Positions 9,885 through 21,566 are shown, counted from the stretch's first letter. The stretch is DNA of 64,000 bases from Angiostrongylus vasorum (GCA_018806985.1 JADANN010000439.1:627501-691500); one strand, 5' to 3'. Notes: a model not told the origin generated them from the letters alone. A program made the numbers and translations.

Positions 9885-11515
9885 CATTTGACACATGGGT
9901 CGAGATTACGCGTGATCACAAGGCACTCTTGCTTGCGATTCAGTTCTGCATGTTTAGAGCTGATGCGGAACGCTTCAAGACTATTGTGTATTAAAAATTT
10001 TCGATCCCTGTGCGAGGATGACAGGATGTTCCTGTGTGTCTTTTGCTTCAAAATCTACTCCGTTATGTTTCTGTTTCCTACGCGCACCTAGTGGAGTGTT
10101 TGGTTTCAATTTAAACTTACTGACTAGGTGTTCTTTCAAATGGACGCAAAGTGGTCTATCCGTTTCGCGTGGTCGTCTCCGCTCGCTTCACAAGAGATTA
10201 CAAGGTATACCGCACCAGAACTCACGCAATCACCGTCGCTTCGGTTAGGGCATATTATGCAATTTTGCGTTGCACATAGACGGTCATATAGGCGGTTACG
10301 AACAAACTAGTGTACTAGAGTGCTCGGTGCTGTTCCAGCCATTGCTATAGAATTCTCTACATGCCTTCTAACGAGGATTTTATAGCTGCACATGTTTTGG
10401 AAAAAAAAAGGAAGAATAGACGAAACCTTGTTTTCACTGGAATTAGCGTCTGAGTGCGTGGTTTTTCTTGTACACATAAAGGAGCTTGAATTTTTTAGCC
10501 ATCCGAAATGGCTATTTGTCGCGTCATTTTCAAGAATTCCTCCTTCTGCTCTCATACTGTACGTTAGCGGCCGTTCGAAACATATTTCTTACAAGCGCCC
10601 TTTTTGTGTGTGAGGGTGAGAGGAGAGGTAATGAACCACTGTATTTTCACTACTTGGCTTTCTGCACCATTTCGTAATGTAGCCGTTTTCGGGTAAGTTA
10701 ATTTGAACATGCAGAAATGGAAGCCAGTTTTCTTTCTATTTCTCTCGAGTAAACTTGTAGTGCTTTGGTTGGTTCATTAAGTAGCTCAAGAAATTAGTTA
10801 GGCTCCTCTTATGTGGAGCAGATGGTAAAACAATCCTCTATATCTATACATCTACAGTAGAGTGATGGCCGCAGATTGTTTATTGGTGCTTCCACTGTAG
10901 ACATAAAGGCAACGGCAAGGCTTGGTGCCAGACGCTGTCCTGATGGCAACCTTCTGATTTGCGCGTGATATTTTTTCAGAGCATCTGAAGATTGATCAAT
11001 TTAGGCACTCCTTTAAGAATGTTATCAACTGCTGTACCGTGAATCCATACATGTTCACTGCTCTTTCGTGCTCAACAAGGAGTTCGCAGATGGCTTACAT
11101 TACGGAGTCATTGGACACGATTGTATAAAGGGCGGTACTTCGAAGGACTCCTTCACGTACGGAGTGTTGGGACGTGCATTACGCAGACGATCCAAAAACA
11201 TTTGAGTATTCGTGAGATGGGTGGTATGTCTTTCAGCAGCTGCTTAAGAATTACGTTTATAGACTAAGATATTATATTCCATCCGTGGGCGCATCAACAC
11301 AACCGATGATGGGTTTAACCTTGAAAACTATGAGATCGGCATAAGATACGGAGACATAACGGCTTTTTTGAAGCAAAAGCCATCTTTGAGCAGGAATCCA
11401 AAACATCGGCGCACAGAACTCTTGAAGAATTTCGGACAAATTCAAAAAATCCAAAAATTAATTGCAAAATGGGGTGTCTTACGACCACGCGTGAACTCGC
11501 TGTATGCCACAAGCT
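9885..11515 (-). mobile_element. Penelope-like element P1, degenerate
   Basis: Minus strand, from right to left: a reverse transcriptase relic (KVKPIIGCVDAPTDGI around 11270-11330, and a CRCID stretch where the YIDD catalytic box is expected, near 10845), a linker (10500-10680), and an endonuclease relic (9900-10320) matching the EN parts of P2 and P3. At 11370-11515 the end of a second EN copy lies on the + strand (RRTELLKNF and following). P1 thus has the same head-to-head layout as P2 and P4. All frames are broken. Ends and target duplication could not be placed. Confidence 0.65.
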
Positions 11516-11519
11516 CATT

Positions 11520-12220
11520 TTTTCGCCCTGAGTCACGCACATACCTTGCCCATGTAAGACTCTGCATTTGCACCGAATAACTAGAAGTTTGCAAAGAACC
11601 AAACTGTGAAAGTTTAAAAGACGTTGTTCGTGATAAGAATAAAAAATTCTTGTGTTATGCTTTTTTTCTATAGAGGTTACGACGGTGTTTTACTGAGTGG
11701 GTTGCGTGTCAATCTGACCTTTCCGTCGTGGTCTCGTCGTGATAACATGCGATACTAAGTATATGCAAACACTTGGATCGCGAATGAACTCATTCTACAG
11801 TAAGCTTATGGTATACCTTCACTATGAATCCCTCAACGATGAGAAGGTCTCGATTATTCATCGTGCCCCTCATCGTTTTTTCTTTAAAACAAATTAACTT
11901 AGGTAGATGAAATAGATAGTTGACGGCTACGTGCCGAACGGCGGTTTTCCAAATCTCTGACACTGCTCTGAGTGCTTCGTCCTACTGGTTACGGTGGAAT
12001 ACTTTGCAATAAAGGAGGATGCAATGGAGGAAATTGGATGTTTTCCTTATGAATTTCATATATGTAAAAACCGCCCTTTCCAGCCAACAGTCAGCTAACA
12101 GTAGCAATTTCTTCCAAAAGCTGCAAGAGTGTTTGAGAACTATTAAAAGAAATACATACGCATACACATAAACACATGCATCGCTACGCAGCAGCAAATA
12201 TCGACACACACCGATAAGCC
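11520..12220. other. Spacer without recognised gene
   Basis: No domain or repeat recognised between P1 and the AC microsatellite. Confidence 0.4.
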
Positions 12221-12390
<170 letters not shown>

Positions 12391-12589
12391 ATCTTCCATT
12401 TCTATGAGCACCGCCCCCCGCCCTTGGAGCCATATATAAAGGTCCAGCAATTTGAAAAAAGTCGAAAATGACCATAACATGACTAGAAACCGACGAGGAA
12501 TCACTGGCTGATACAATTTGATACTCAGGCTGTGTCTCGGTCGACATAGTTTTACACGTCGCATGACATGTTGTGAAGATCCCGAGGAT

Positions 12590-12959
12590 CCCAAAAATTA
12601 TTGCATTCGATTCGCTTCTTCACATGCATACTCCTACTACGGTCTTCAAGTTTCGCGTATGAGTACGGCTTCTCTGCCTTCGGATTTTTTGTCATGTTCA
12701 CAAATGTCATTGAATTGTGGTTGACTTGTTTACTCCTAAGTCTTTGAGTAGGCGTTCTGGGGGCACTCATACTCCTTCGCGGCAGTCACCAACCTTTGTC
12801 AACTGGGGAACTGATCCCAGACCCGTGCAGATTTTCCGACCCCGGAAGGAGGGAAGACTTAATCTGCCGGAGAACAGCCATAGCAGCGCCTTACGCTTAA
12901 CGAACGGGGTCACCACCACTGCGAAATTTGTAAACGCATGGATCATTCGTCGTTATTTT
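12590..12959. other. Spacer without recognised gene
   Basis: The 93-aa + strand open frame 12717-12998 ends in a short Thr/Pro stretch that resembles the astacin linker, but the rest of the frame has no recognisable domain. Confidence 0.35.
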
Positions 12960-13010
12960 GACAAGTTTGAATCAACGCCACAACCAACTCCTCAATAGAT
13001 AGCAGAGGTT
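12960..13010 (+). pseudogene. Possible relic of an astacin Thr/Pro linker exon
   Basis: The frame reads ESTPQPTPQ then stop, as in exon 14 of the array genes. The following sequence (CCCATTGTTT and on) aligns with 35060-35130, immediately downstream of the astacin pseudogene at 34405-35070. No upstream exon could be recognised here, so the call rests on position and a few residues. Confidence 0.3.
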
Positions 13011-14910
13011 TGATAAATGAAATGACTTCCCATTGTTTAAAACTGGTCGCAAAATTCAGAACGCTCTACAAATGGATTCCAAATGATCTTCATGACAGAA
13101 AAGAACTATTGTCCAGTCTCTTCCTCTTCGAAAAACAGAAGTGTTACTCTTAAATCGCAGCATCATTTGTGACTGCCTGCCATCGATTCTGCAAAATACA
13201 GCTTCATATGCTTGGGCGAAACTGTAACAACAACAGATTGGTTCAAAATTGAAGGGTAATTAAAGCGGTGTGGTCTATTCTTGTGAAAGAACAGTCGCCA
13301 GGATAAATGGAGTCATTCTACTCGAGAAACCCTTTTGGTTCAAAACCAGATGATTTCGTGTGAAAACGGCTGTTGATGTGTGTTACATTGATTTGGCAAC
13401 ATTCTCATCCTTCCTCCGGAGTATTACCAGTGTATGTGCCCTGTAATGCCTAGATATGTCGACACTGTAATTTTCAGGAAGAGCATTCTATTCCCATTCT
13501 AAATGGCATATAAAAGTTGTCCCTTGTGCATACAAAACGAATTCAAACCTTTTCACCATCCATCGATAAATCTCTCGCTGCGTTATCACCATAATTCTGG
13601 TTCGAAGTCCAAATTTGAGGAGATTTGAGTTTTCACACTGCTAGAAATGAGTGAAGAGTATAAGATTGTTGTACAGATTGCTTTTTTATCCACACGTCCA
13701 AATAAAATCCCGATTCGTCCTTAAATCCCAATTTCGCGGCACAAGGTTTTATAGCCTAAGTGCGAGGTTCGATTAACTAGGCTTCACGTTGTACTGTGAA
13801 AAACTAAAGTTCAACACGGGAGCAACGATGAGGAGGCATAATCTTAACTCATTTGTACGAGCTCGTCTATCTTTTCATGATACCCCATAAAGAGACTCTT
13901 AAGAGATTGAGACACTTACAGTGAGAATCTTAGAAATGGATTTTTTTACAAGGTTCTACATTTCACTTATTGGTCGCTGTTAAAACTCAATCTACGAGCT
14001 CCCACTGAGTAATGGAGTATTTTTTGGCACATTTAAAGCTTGTCATCGAGGCTTTGTTCGATGACCTTGAAGATAAATATCTTGTAAGATGAAATTTTTG
14101 ATGGAACTAATGAATGTTTCTAAAATACATGTAATCGGAAGCAGAACAAGTTTAGGCGGTATTTCCATTTCTATGAGCGGCTTGTTATCAACGAACCTAA
14201 ATCGTTCATAGGTCCATAGTTTATCCATCTTTACGCCGTGAAAGGCATCTTGTTAATGTTAATTGTTTATGAAACACATGTACTGATAAGGTTGTGGAGC
14301 CATTGTGGATAATTATCCCTATCATTTGTGTGCTCCGGTAGCCCATCATATATAATCTAGAATAACCTGAAGAAAAACAGGGTCAAAAAGTGTTTTCAGA
14401 GAAATTCTGTCCTTTTTGCAGCATATGTTTCAGGTGCGAACATTTCCAATGCACAAGCGCTCCTTCTAAAAATGGTTTAGGTCGGAAATGTCACATCTAA
14501 CCAGATAACTAATTTATCTTTATAAAAGGACTACAATACTTAGAGGTGCGGGCATGATGAAATATTTGCTGCCTAGTTATTTCAAGAGAGTTATTCCTCA
14601 CATCCATCAATGGCATATTTGGCATGGTAACTTCACTACATGACTACATGGACATACATCGACATCTGAGTGTTTTCGAGTTAGCAGTATGTGTGTTTCA
14701 TTATGTCTGTGTGCAAGTGCGCTCCACTAAACCGACAGATGTGATTGTACGCCGATGTGTGAAAGTTTTTACTTCAAAAGCGGATGGACACTAGCACAGT
14801 AGTAGTGGCTGCATAATAGTAGACAAACCGAGGCAAACCAATCTTCTTACTTCTCTCTCGCACATGGAGAAACGGTAGAAAAGTACTATCTCATCGATAT
14901 AAATAACAAG
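13011..14910. repeat. Gene spacer; its first part is paralogous to 35070-35650
   Basis: Between about 13320 and 13640 the same words occur in the same order as at 35380-35650 (for example GTGTTACATTGAT vs GTGTTACACTGAT). This shows that the A-B and C-D spacers descend from one ancestral unit. No gene is recognised. The part 13700-14830 is AT-rich with nothing assignable. Confidence 0.5.
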
Positions 14911-15180
14911 GTTAAAGCTCTTAGCGTTAATCAATCCATGAGGGATGCGAAATGCATTCTACTACATCAAGCATCTTTGGAGGTGACTGAATGCATATTT
15001 GGCCTTTACAATAACTCGCTGTGACCTACCGATGTATCGAGCTAATGCTACTATCCTTCCAAACAAGTCTGGTACCAATTCACCGACCCCGGATAGATGG
15101 AAGGCTTAGTGTGCCAGAGACACGGAAATCCATCCCATGTTTGTGTTCAAAGGCGCCTCCGACCACTGTGCCACGCGCGT
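14911..15180 (-). repeat. SINE-A copy, minus orientation
   Basis: Family body in reverse (AAAGCTCTTAGCGTTAATCA at 14913, CCTTTACAATAACTCGCTGTGA, ACCTACCGATGTATCGAGC) ending in the head AGGCGCCTCCGACCACTGTG. The paralogous spacer at 36525-36545 runs through this site without the SINE, so insertion postdates the spacer duplication. Confidence 0.75.
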
Positions 15181-15189
15181 CCAATCATT

Positions 15190-15660
15190 GATACAACACA
15201 CCTAAATAATTGTTTAAACTCTGAGAAATGGCAAAGAAATTATCACTAGCACATATAAAACAACATTCATTTCGGATTAGGCATATGAAATGGCAGATGA
15301 ACAGGTGAGGGTAGTGCAAATGCATCAACTGAAGGAAATCTCTGCACGAACATGATCCGCAACGCTTCGCATACATAACCCAAACTACCTACACTACTCA
15401 CACAAACTAAATTTTATTTCTGGGATCAGCAGTTGTCGTCGAATATGAGACTTGCGTTGAATCAAAGAACAACGACCGAAAACATTATTCAGAGTTGGAT
15501 AGTTGAACGTTTGGACCACGAACATCGGCTCTTGGTTCATCAACTGCCTTCACAGATAATGGACGAATTTCACCCACTGGCCGATTTTTGACTTTTCTTC
15601 CGAAATCTGTTCACACCACGTGGGGTTGTAACTAGCACCATAAACTTATAATGACGCTAT
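15190..15660. repeat. Spacer block paralogous to 36540-37380
   Basis: Shared words such as CGGCTCTTGGTTCATCA (15527; cf. 37224) and a CTGCCTTCACAGA stretch in the same order. This is part of the ancestral gene unit; open frames are not conserved between the copies. Confidence 0.55.
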
Positions 15661-15944
15661 TCTGAGAAGGACTGTAGTGATTAATACTAAGTCATATATG
15701 AAGTGCACCCTAAAAGTGGCGGAATAAGTTTTGCTCTTCAAGATTTAAAAACATACTAGCTTTTTTTCCAACATTATGAATCACACACAACAAAAACTAC
15801 TAGAAAACTATGCATCGCAAATCTGATAAGCAAATGGAAGAACCATACGATAGGGTGAACACTCGCTAAACTGGCAACCAACAATGATAAAGCGAAAGGA
15901 ATTATGGCCGACACTGTGTGCGTATACATATGCACATGTTTTAC

Positions 15945-16320
15945 AGCTGTAGGCGGGAAGCGTGGTGCTAATAATGCTGCTCCTCATAACCACACTGAAT
16001 CTCGAAGAAGGCTCACCGAGTCCGTCATCCTTCGGCGATCGGAGAATTGGCACCGGACATATTTAGGAAAAGCTCAATCTCTGCAATCCAAGGGAGAACG
16101 TTCTAGATCGGGTATGTTAGGACTACCGAGAGAATCGACTCGAGCACCACTCACAGACATTTACGACGAAAGAAATAGCGTTAAGCAGCAGCCAAAGTCG
16201 AACACAAAGTTCGAAGACCTTCGTGGACGATGGAGGCGACAAGACGATTTGAGTGCAAGAAGTGCTGAGATCCGCGCAATATGTGATGTCCGGTTGTGTA
16301 AAGTCAAATAAAACATAAAA
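15945..16320 (+). repeat. SINE-B copy, plus orientation
   Basis: Body words ACCGAGAGAATCGACTCGAG, GAAGACCTTCGTGGACGATG and GTGCTGAGATCCGCGCAATA are the reverse complement of the copies at 23235-23572 and 46200-46555. The tRNA-like head around 15950-16010 is degraded. The left breakpoint of the 8.65-kb tandem duplication (16208-16210) falls inside this copy. Confidence 0.65.
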
Positions 16321-16602
16321 TGATAAAGGATAAAGCTCTCGAAATTGATCAATTCCTGAGGGATGCACCATGCATTCGATTTCATTAAGCATCGTTTGGA
16401 GGTGACTGAATGCATATTTGGCCTTTACAATGACTCGCTGTGACCTACCGATGTATCGAGCTAGTGCTACTATCCTTCCCAACAAGTCTGGTACCAATTC
16501 ACCGACCCCCGGGGAGATGGAAGACTTGGTGGGCCAGGGGCGCGGGATCTCTCCCACGTGTGCGTTGCGGAGCGCCTCCGACCACTGCTCCACATGCGCC
16601 GT
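16321..16602 (-). repeat. SINE-A copy, minus orientation
   Basis: Starts ATAAAGGATAAAGCTC and ends with the tRNA-like head (GCGCCTCCGACCACTGCTCC). Near-identical twin at 24970-25249 because of the tandem duplication. Confidence 0.8.
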
Positions 16603-16659
16603 TTTTCATAAATCCATAGTACTGCGGAAACATATTGCCCGTTTCCAACGAAATGTCCA

Positions 16660-16877
16660 CTTGCCTAAAAAAGATGAGCGCAGGTTATACAAAAGAATTT
16701 CTGAAGAAATTGCACTGCATGAAGAAAGGAATCAATGACGAACCAACTGTATTTTCGCAGTGAAATGGAAATGTATTGAAAGAGATGAATTGCAAGAAAT
16801 GCAAGGAACTACAACAACTTCTCGGCCTAGTTTCTTCTTTTTTCAAAATTTGTTAACAGTAGCTGAAACAGTTCCCA
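16660..16877. repeat. Start of the paralogous 5' block of gene B
   Basis: Matches 38843-39040 upstream of gene D word by word with substitutions (GAATTTCTGAAGAAATTGC, GACGAACCAACTG-type words). No coding gene recognised. Confidence 0.5.
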
Positions 16878-17130
16878 AAATCGACTTTCTATTAACCTCG
16901 CCATTGGATTATAAACATCTCGTTTTCTTTCTCAGCAATTGCGAGGTTGTTATTCACTACACGTTTGCTTCCACACGGAGTTGACAGAGTCGTCAACCGT
17001 ATGCGACTCTGATCAGCGGCTCTTCCTCAGTGGAAGGCACGGCAAAAACGGCTCTGAAGAAGGTGATACTGCCGAAACGTCAGCTAACCTTGTGTTGTAT
17101 GAGTTCTTCTTGTAAGGAAGCTGCGGCAAA
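16878..17130 (+). mobile_element. Solo Penelope-like terminal repeat relic upstream of gene B
   Basis: It begins with CGACTTTCTATTAACCTCGC, also found at the outer ends of P2 (reverse complement near 56244-56262) and P3 (61177-61196), and contains a hammerhead core at 17050-17085. It sits between sequences that are adjacent in the D flank apart from an unrelated R3 insertion there (39062-39450). Confidence 0.5.
17048..17088 (+). ncRNA. Hammerhead ribozyme candidate (upstream of gene B)
   Basis: Core strand CTGAAGA at 17054-17060, stem II and loop 17061-17073 (GGUG pairs UGCC with two G-U pairs), GAAA at 17074-17077, then CGTC ending at the predicted cleavage site after 17081. Flanking GGCT (17050-17053) pairs with AGCT (17082-17085) as a short stem I. 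Stem III is only the A-U and C-G pairs, as in minimal Penelope-type hammerheads, which are thought to cut as dimers. All core bases match consensus. Confidence 0.6.
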
Positions 17131-18380
17131 AAACAGCATGTGACCGCATATAGGCGGTTGAGTGTTCTCGGCTCATCGCCTACTTTTTTTATTCATCACA
17201 GTAGCTGCAGATCTTAAAAAGGTATCCTCGGGAATGATTGACTCTACTACATTATGAAAAACACTTTTCATTAACAACGCAGTTAAAAGGCGAACACACT
17301 GCACATCATTGTTTTTTCCTGGAATTCATCGTTTTCAATGCAGTTCCATTCTCGTGATTTTTTACTATGTTTACTCTGACCCCACTCAAATTATTCTGCA
17401 TCGCCTGTTTAGGGCCAATGGGGACAATCCCATGCTCATCACCGCCTGTTGGTCGAAAATCAAGCATTGTCAGCGATGACAGCTGTTTAAACACTGGCTA
17501 ACTAAGAGACGACGTTTCAAGCTCAAATTTCAAGCGATCTCTATCCAGAGAAATTTTTGTTTACTATTTCGTTCACTGATTTTTGGCTTCCAGCCTTCCA
17601 TACAAGGAAGCTCTTAGCTTTTTTCCTCAAAAATAGGAAGATAACACACGTTGAAACACTGCAAATGCAATCATTCGCTTATTTTTAACGAGGATCCTCT
17701 AACTTAACCATAGGTAACATTTCACAGAACTCAAGTAAACCACTGATGAAGGCACTCAAAAACCGCTCGCGTGGTTCTGACGTAGGTGGATGGGTATTTC
17801 ATACGACCCGAAATCCCTTGTAAGTACTTTTCAGACAATTTATTAATGCTTGTTGGATCGAAGTACACAATAAAATCTGTGAGGGAGTTGGCACGCCTAC
17901 GCCCGAATTCAGGAATTTGTCAACTTCTGTATAGAGGCTACATGGCAGTCCAACTCAGCCAAGGAATCCACACTCATCAACTCGAGATCCTCCACAAGCC
18001 AACTACCTGTGTAATACACCACAGAAATGGCAAAGTGAATTGGGCTTCGAAATTAAACGCAACGCTCCCTCTTTTTCCAATAACATGAAACGTATTCAAA
18101 GAACATATCTTGGTATTGGGCAAATCCTTCGACTTCACGGAAAGAACACGTGGTAGTTTGAACATGTCTACGAAATGGCACAAAGCAATGATTAAGAGAT
18201 GCGGAAGCTGCTCGACTGTGCCTAATAAGCATGAATAAGGTACATACAAAATCAGCTCCGTAGCATTTTGCTTACAGTTCTGAACAGAGGAAATGATCAA
18301 TGACCAAATCCCTTTGTTTCAATACCAGCTAGGATTCAAAATATTTTGTTGCCTATGTAAACGTTGAGTATTAAAACCTG
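17131..18380 (+). promoter_or_regulatory. 5' flank of gene B
   Basis: From 17411 this is near-identical to 1-973 and to 26057-27029. Diverged versions precede genes D and E. No separate gene is supported. Confidence 0.6.
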
Positions 18381-18463
18381 TATAAAAGTGGGGTCAATCA
18401 AAACAGAGTACTCAGTTTCTTTTCCTGTTTTCTTCTTGTAAGGACCGCTTTTATCGTTTCAGA
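18381..18463 (+). promoter_or_regulatory. Core promoter and trans-splice acceptor of gene B
   Basis: TATAAAAG at 18381-18388; acceptor TTTCAG ends at 18462, one base before the ATG at 18464. Confidence 0.65.
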
Positions 18464-21141
18464 ATGAGGGTTTTACTACTCGCATATGTTGCTGTCTTTG
18501 TCAACAGCGAAAAAAAGCTTTGAAGAAAAAATTGAAGGAAGGAAATCAGTTGCTCAAAAAATGTATGTAAGAAGATTTGATCAGTTGAAATCCCCGAATG
18601 TAGTCATCAGCTATTGTCGTTTAAATATATCACTTTTTTTAGGATCCAAATGCGGATGATACGATGGAATTTCTCCAGAAATTACACAGCATGGAAAAAA
18701 GAAATCAAAGAGGAATACTCTGCAAAGCCTAACGCCGAAGAATTGAAAGCGATAGAGGTGTGCAAATGGTGTCTCATACATCAATACTGGCGATGAAGTG
18801 AATCTGAAGCTTTAGGAATACGCAAAAAATTGAGCCATCTGACATGGGTGTTTCTATCGCAGGAGTCAATAGGGACAGCAAAGTTGGCAACGCACTGTTT
18901 CAAGGAGACATCATTCTAACGAAGTTCATTCATTTCTGGAGATTCGTTCGTCGATGATTTCGCTTCATTATGTTCTGTTTTGAATTTCAGACAACAAGCC
19001 GATGAGATTTTGGAGGATATAAGTGAGAACAAAGGCAAACGTAAAAAACGACAAGCATATCGTGACGAAAACTATCCTAAAACTCTATGGTCTCAAGGGA
19101 TAAATTACGTATTTTGGAATGCAAGTTTGTCTTCTGTCCTCCTTTTAACAAAGTAGTCGCATAAACCATATTCCTCACAAAAAATGTTCAGCTGAGTCGG
19201 CAAGGCGAGTTTTCAAAAAAGCTGCTGTAATATGGAGTGAGAATACCTGCCTTGATTTCAAGGAGGATAATTCAGGTAAGCAAAGCGAGCATCGGAGTTC
19301 ATCAATTGTTCAGAGTTTAACGAGCGCTCAGTAGTCAAATTTCTAGCTAAGGATAAAGTATACGTCATACATGGTGCCGGATGTTGGTCACACGTCGGAA
19401 GAATCGGTGGATCTCAGTTTCTCTCATTAGGCGACCGATGCGACTACGTATGTGCTACCAAGAGTTCATAACATTCACAATGAAATCCTATTTGTACTGC
19501 TATTCCAAAGAAAAAAGATTTCAAATGAGCTAAAACAACATGGCATCTTTGTTTTATCCAGATTGGATTGGGTTTGCATGAGCTTGGTCACACCATAGGT
19601 CTCTTCCACACACAGTCGAGACACGATCGTGACGATTACATCACACTTCATTTCGAGAACCTCATTGTGAGTCGTTTCTGAATTAGCAGGGTGTATTTCC
19701 AGCAAGAAAAATGTGATTTCAGGACGGATGGGAGGATCAGTTCACTAAGGAATCTGAGCGTACCAACCATAATTACAACATCACCTACGACTACGGAACT
19801 GTTATGCATTACGGAGCAACTGCGTTGGTTAAATGTGCAGTGTTTCTGTATAGAACATATAAAAAAGTGGTAAGAATTTTAATTATAGTGTCTCAAAAAA
19901 TCGTAAGCCCTACATGGCGCCACGCGATTTGAAATTCTTGCCCACCCTTGGGTCATACATTCTTTCATTCTACGAGAAACTCATGGTCAACCTGCACTAC
20001 AAATGTCTCGGTGAGAATATTGCCATATGTGGATGTAATTTATTGATACAACCCATGAAAAATTATATTTTCTAGAGAAGTGCACTGAAGGTTCTTCGGC
20101 AAAGTGCGAAAACGGCGGGTTCCCCCCATCCTAGAGACTGCTCGAAATGTATTTGTCCCAGCGGATATGGTGGAAGACTCTGCAATGAAAGAGTGAGAGA
20201 ATTAATATGTTAATATGTTCTGAAAAGTAGAGATTGGATTAATTGGACTCCTTTTCAGCCATCTGGGTGCGGTAAGAAACTAACGGCAACAAACGAGTAC
20301 CAAGAATTGTGGGACGTCGTGGGACAGAAGAATTATGACCGTTATGCTGCTAACGATGAATTTTACTTTTGCAACTATTGGATCGAGGTTTATCAACTTG
20401 TAACTGATTTGATTTAACAACTAGCAATAGCTCATTACCTAAGGGACCGCCTGGTTCAACGATTGAAGTGATCTTTCAAAACTACACTGGATATTTGGCG
20501 TACGACGGATGCGTATGGGCAGGTGTAGAGATTAAAACCTTAGCAGATCAGCGTCATACTGGCTACAGGTAAACGTGCACCGCCACATAATTCGAAGTTA
20601 TATAGACTCCAACAAATCACATTTTTCCTAGATTCTGCTCGCCAGATTATGGTGGAACTTCTCTGATCTCTACCCGCAACGTGGTTCCTGTAATTACTTT
20701 CAGCAGACTCTACGAAGTCACATCACTCCTGCGCTATCGCATCGGTAATGCTCTTACGTGGAGCTTTTAAAGTGTTTTTTGAAATCGCTTCATACAATCT
20801 CAAACTCTGCAGCTTCCTCTGGCCCAGCAACGTCTAAGACAACACCTGAACCAACGTCTGGGCAGACACCTCAACCCACATCTCAGCAAACACCTCTGCC
20901 ATCGTCTCAGTCAACACCTCAAATATCGTCAGAGGGAACACCTGGTCCAACCAGTCAGCCGAAGAAGCGTTGCTATGAACGTAAACTGTACGTGCTAATA
21001 AGCATTCACTAATACTCCTACGTAGTCTGCATAATGAAGACGTCTTATAGGTGCCAAATACTAGTCAAGTTGGGCCTTTGTGATTCTTCTTTGTATAGTG
21101 CGGAACTCAAGCAACAGGTCTGCCCGGGCTCCTGTGCATGA
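18464..21141 (+). CDS. Astacin-family secreted zinc metalloprotease B, 15 exons
   Basis: Secreted zinc endopeptidase like gene A. Exons: 18464-18562, 18643-18757, 18816-18923, 18991-19124, 19192-19275, 19347-19447, 19562-19666, 19723-19823, 19889-20010, 20076-20192, 20259-20387, 20444-20568, 20632-20744, 20813-20987, 21051-21141. Propeptide ends RKKR (123-126); HELGHTIGLFH 218-228; Met-turn MHYG at 275; EGF 322-360; CUB 361-482; 58-residue Thr/Pro linker, the longest in the array with C; ends VCPGSCA-stop. Exons 4-9 and 11-15 are fully open. Extra bases: three in exon 1 (A-runs 18510-18516, 18526-18531, 18556-18561), exon 2 (18695-18700), exon 3 (18824-18829) and exon 10 (C-run 20122-20127). 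Discounting them gives 570 codons plus stop. Exon 3 is open in twin gene C, so that break is probably an error. Confidence 0.85.
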
Positions 21142-21158
21142 TATTCAGTTTCTTCGTG

Positions 21159-21164
21159 AATAAA
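21159..21164 (+). terminator. Polyadenylation signal of gene B
   Basis: AATAAA 18 bases after the stop codon at 21139-21141. Confidence 0.7.
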
Positions 21165-21186
21165 TTCATTGAGAAACATGTATTTA

Positions 21187-21232
21187 CGCACACACGCACA
21201 CACACATACACCACACACACAAACACAAGCTA
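21187..21232. repeat. Short imperfect CA repeat
   Basis: Interrupted CACACA run just downstream of gene B; twin copy at about 29831-29874. Confidence 0.8.
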
Positions 21233-21566
21233 CTTATGCACGTACATAGTTTCCCTGAACATGTACGTATTTGAAAGCCGGCCATTATTCGCAATTCACG
21301 CGGCTCCTCTAACTAAAGCTATTTGTAATACTATGAGTGAACATTTTAGAGCGCCTAGATAGCGCCGGCAATTGCCAACTATCTTAAAAACTGGAGCTAA
21401 TTCGGTTATCACTCAGAAGAAATGTCGATTTTTTTAAGCACAATCCTTTTTAAAATGGGTTAAACTGCAGCAAGTAGACTAACAATAAATGCCCCAGGGT
21501 GCACGAATAGTTTAGTGTGGGTGTGTTAGGATAAAAAAATTGAATGAGAGAATGGCAACGCAAGGG

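Noticed and set aside
21187..21232. Short regular repeats considered as a CRISPR-like or satellite array
   Set aside because: A simple imperfect CA run in a eukaryotic 3' flank.
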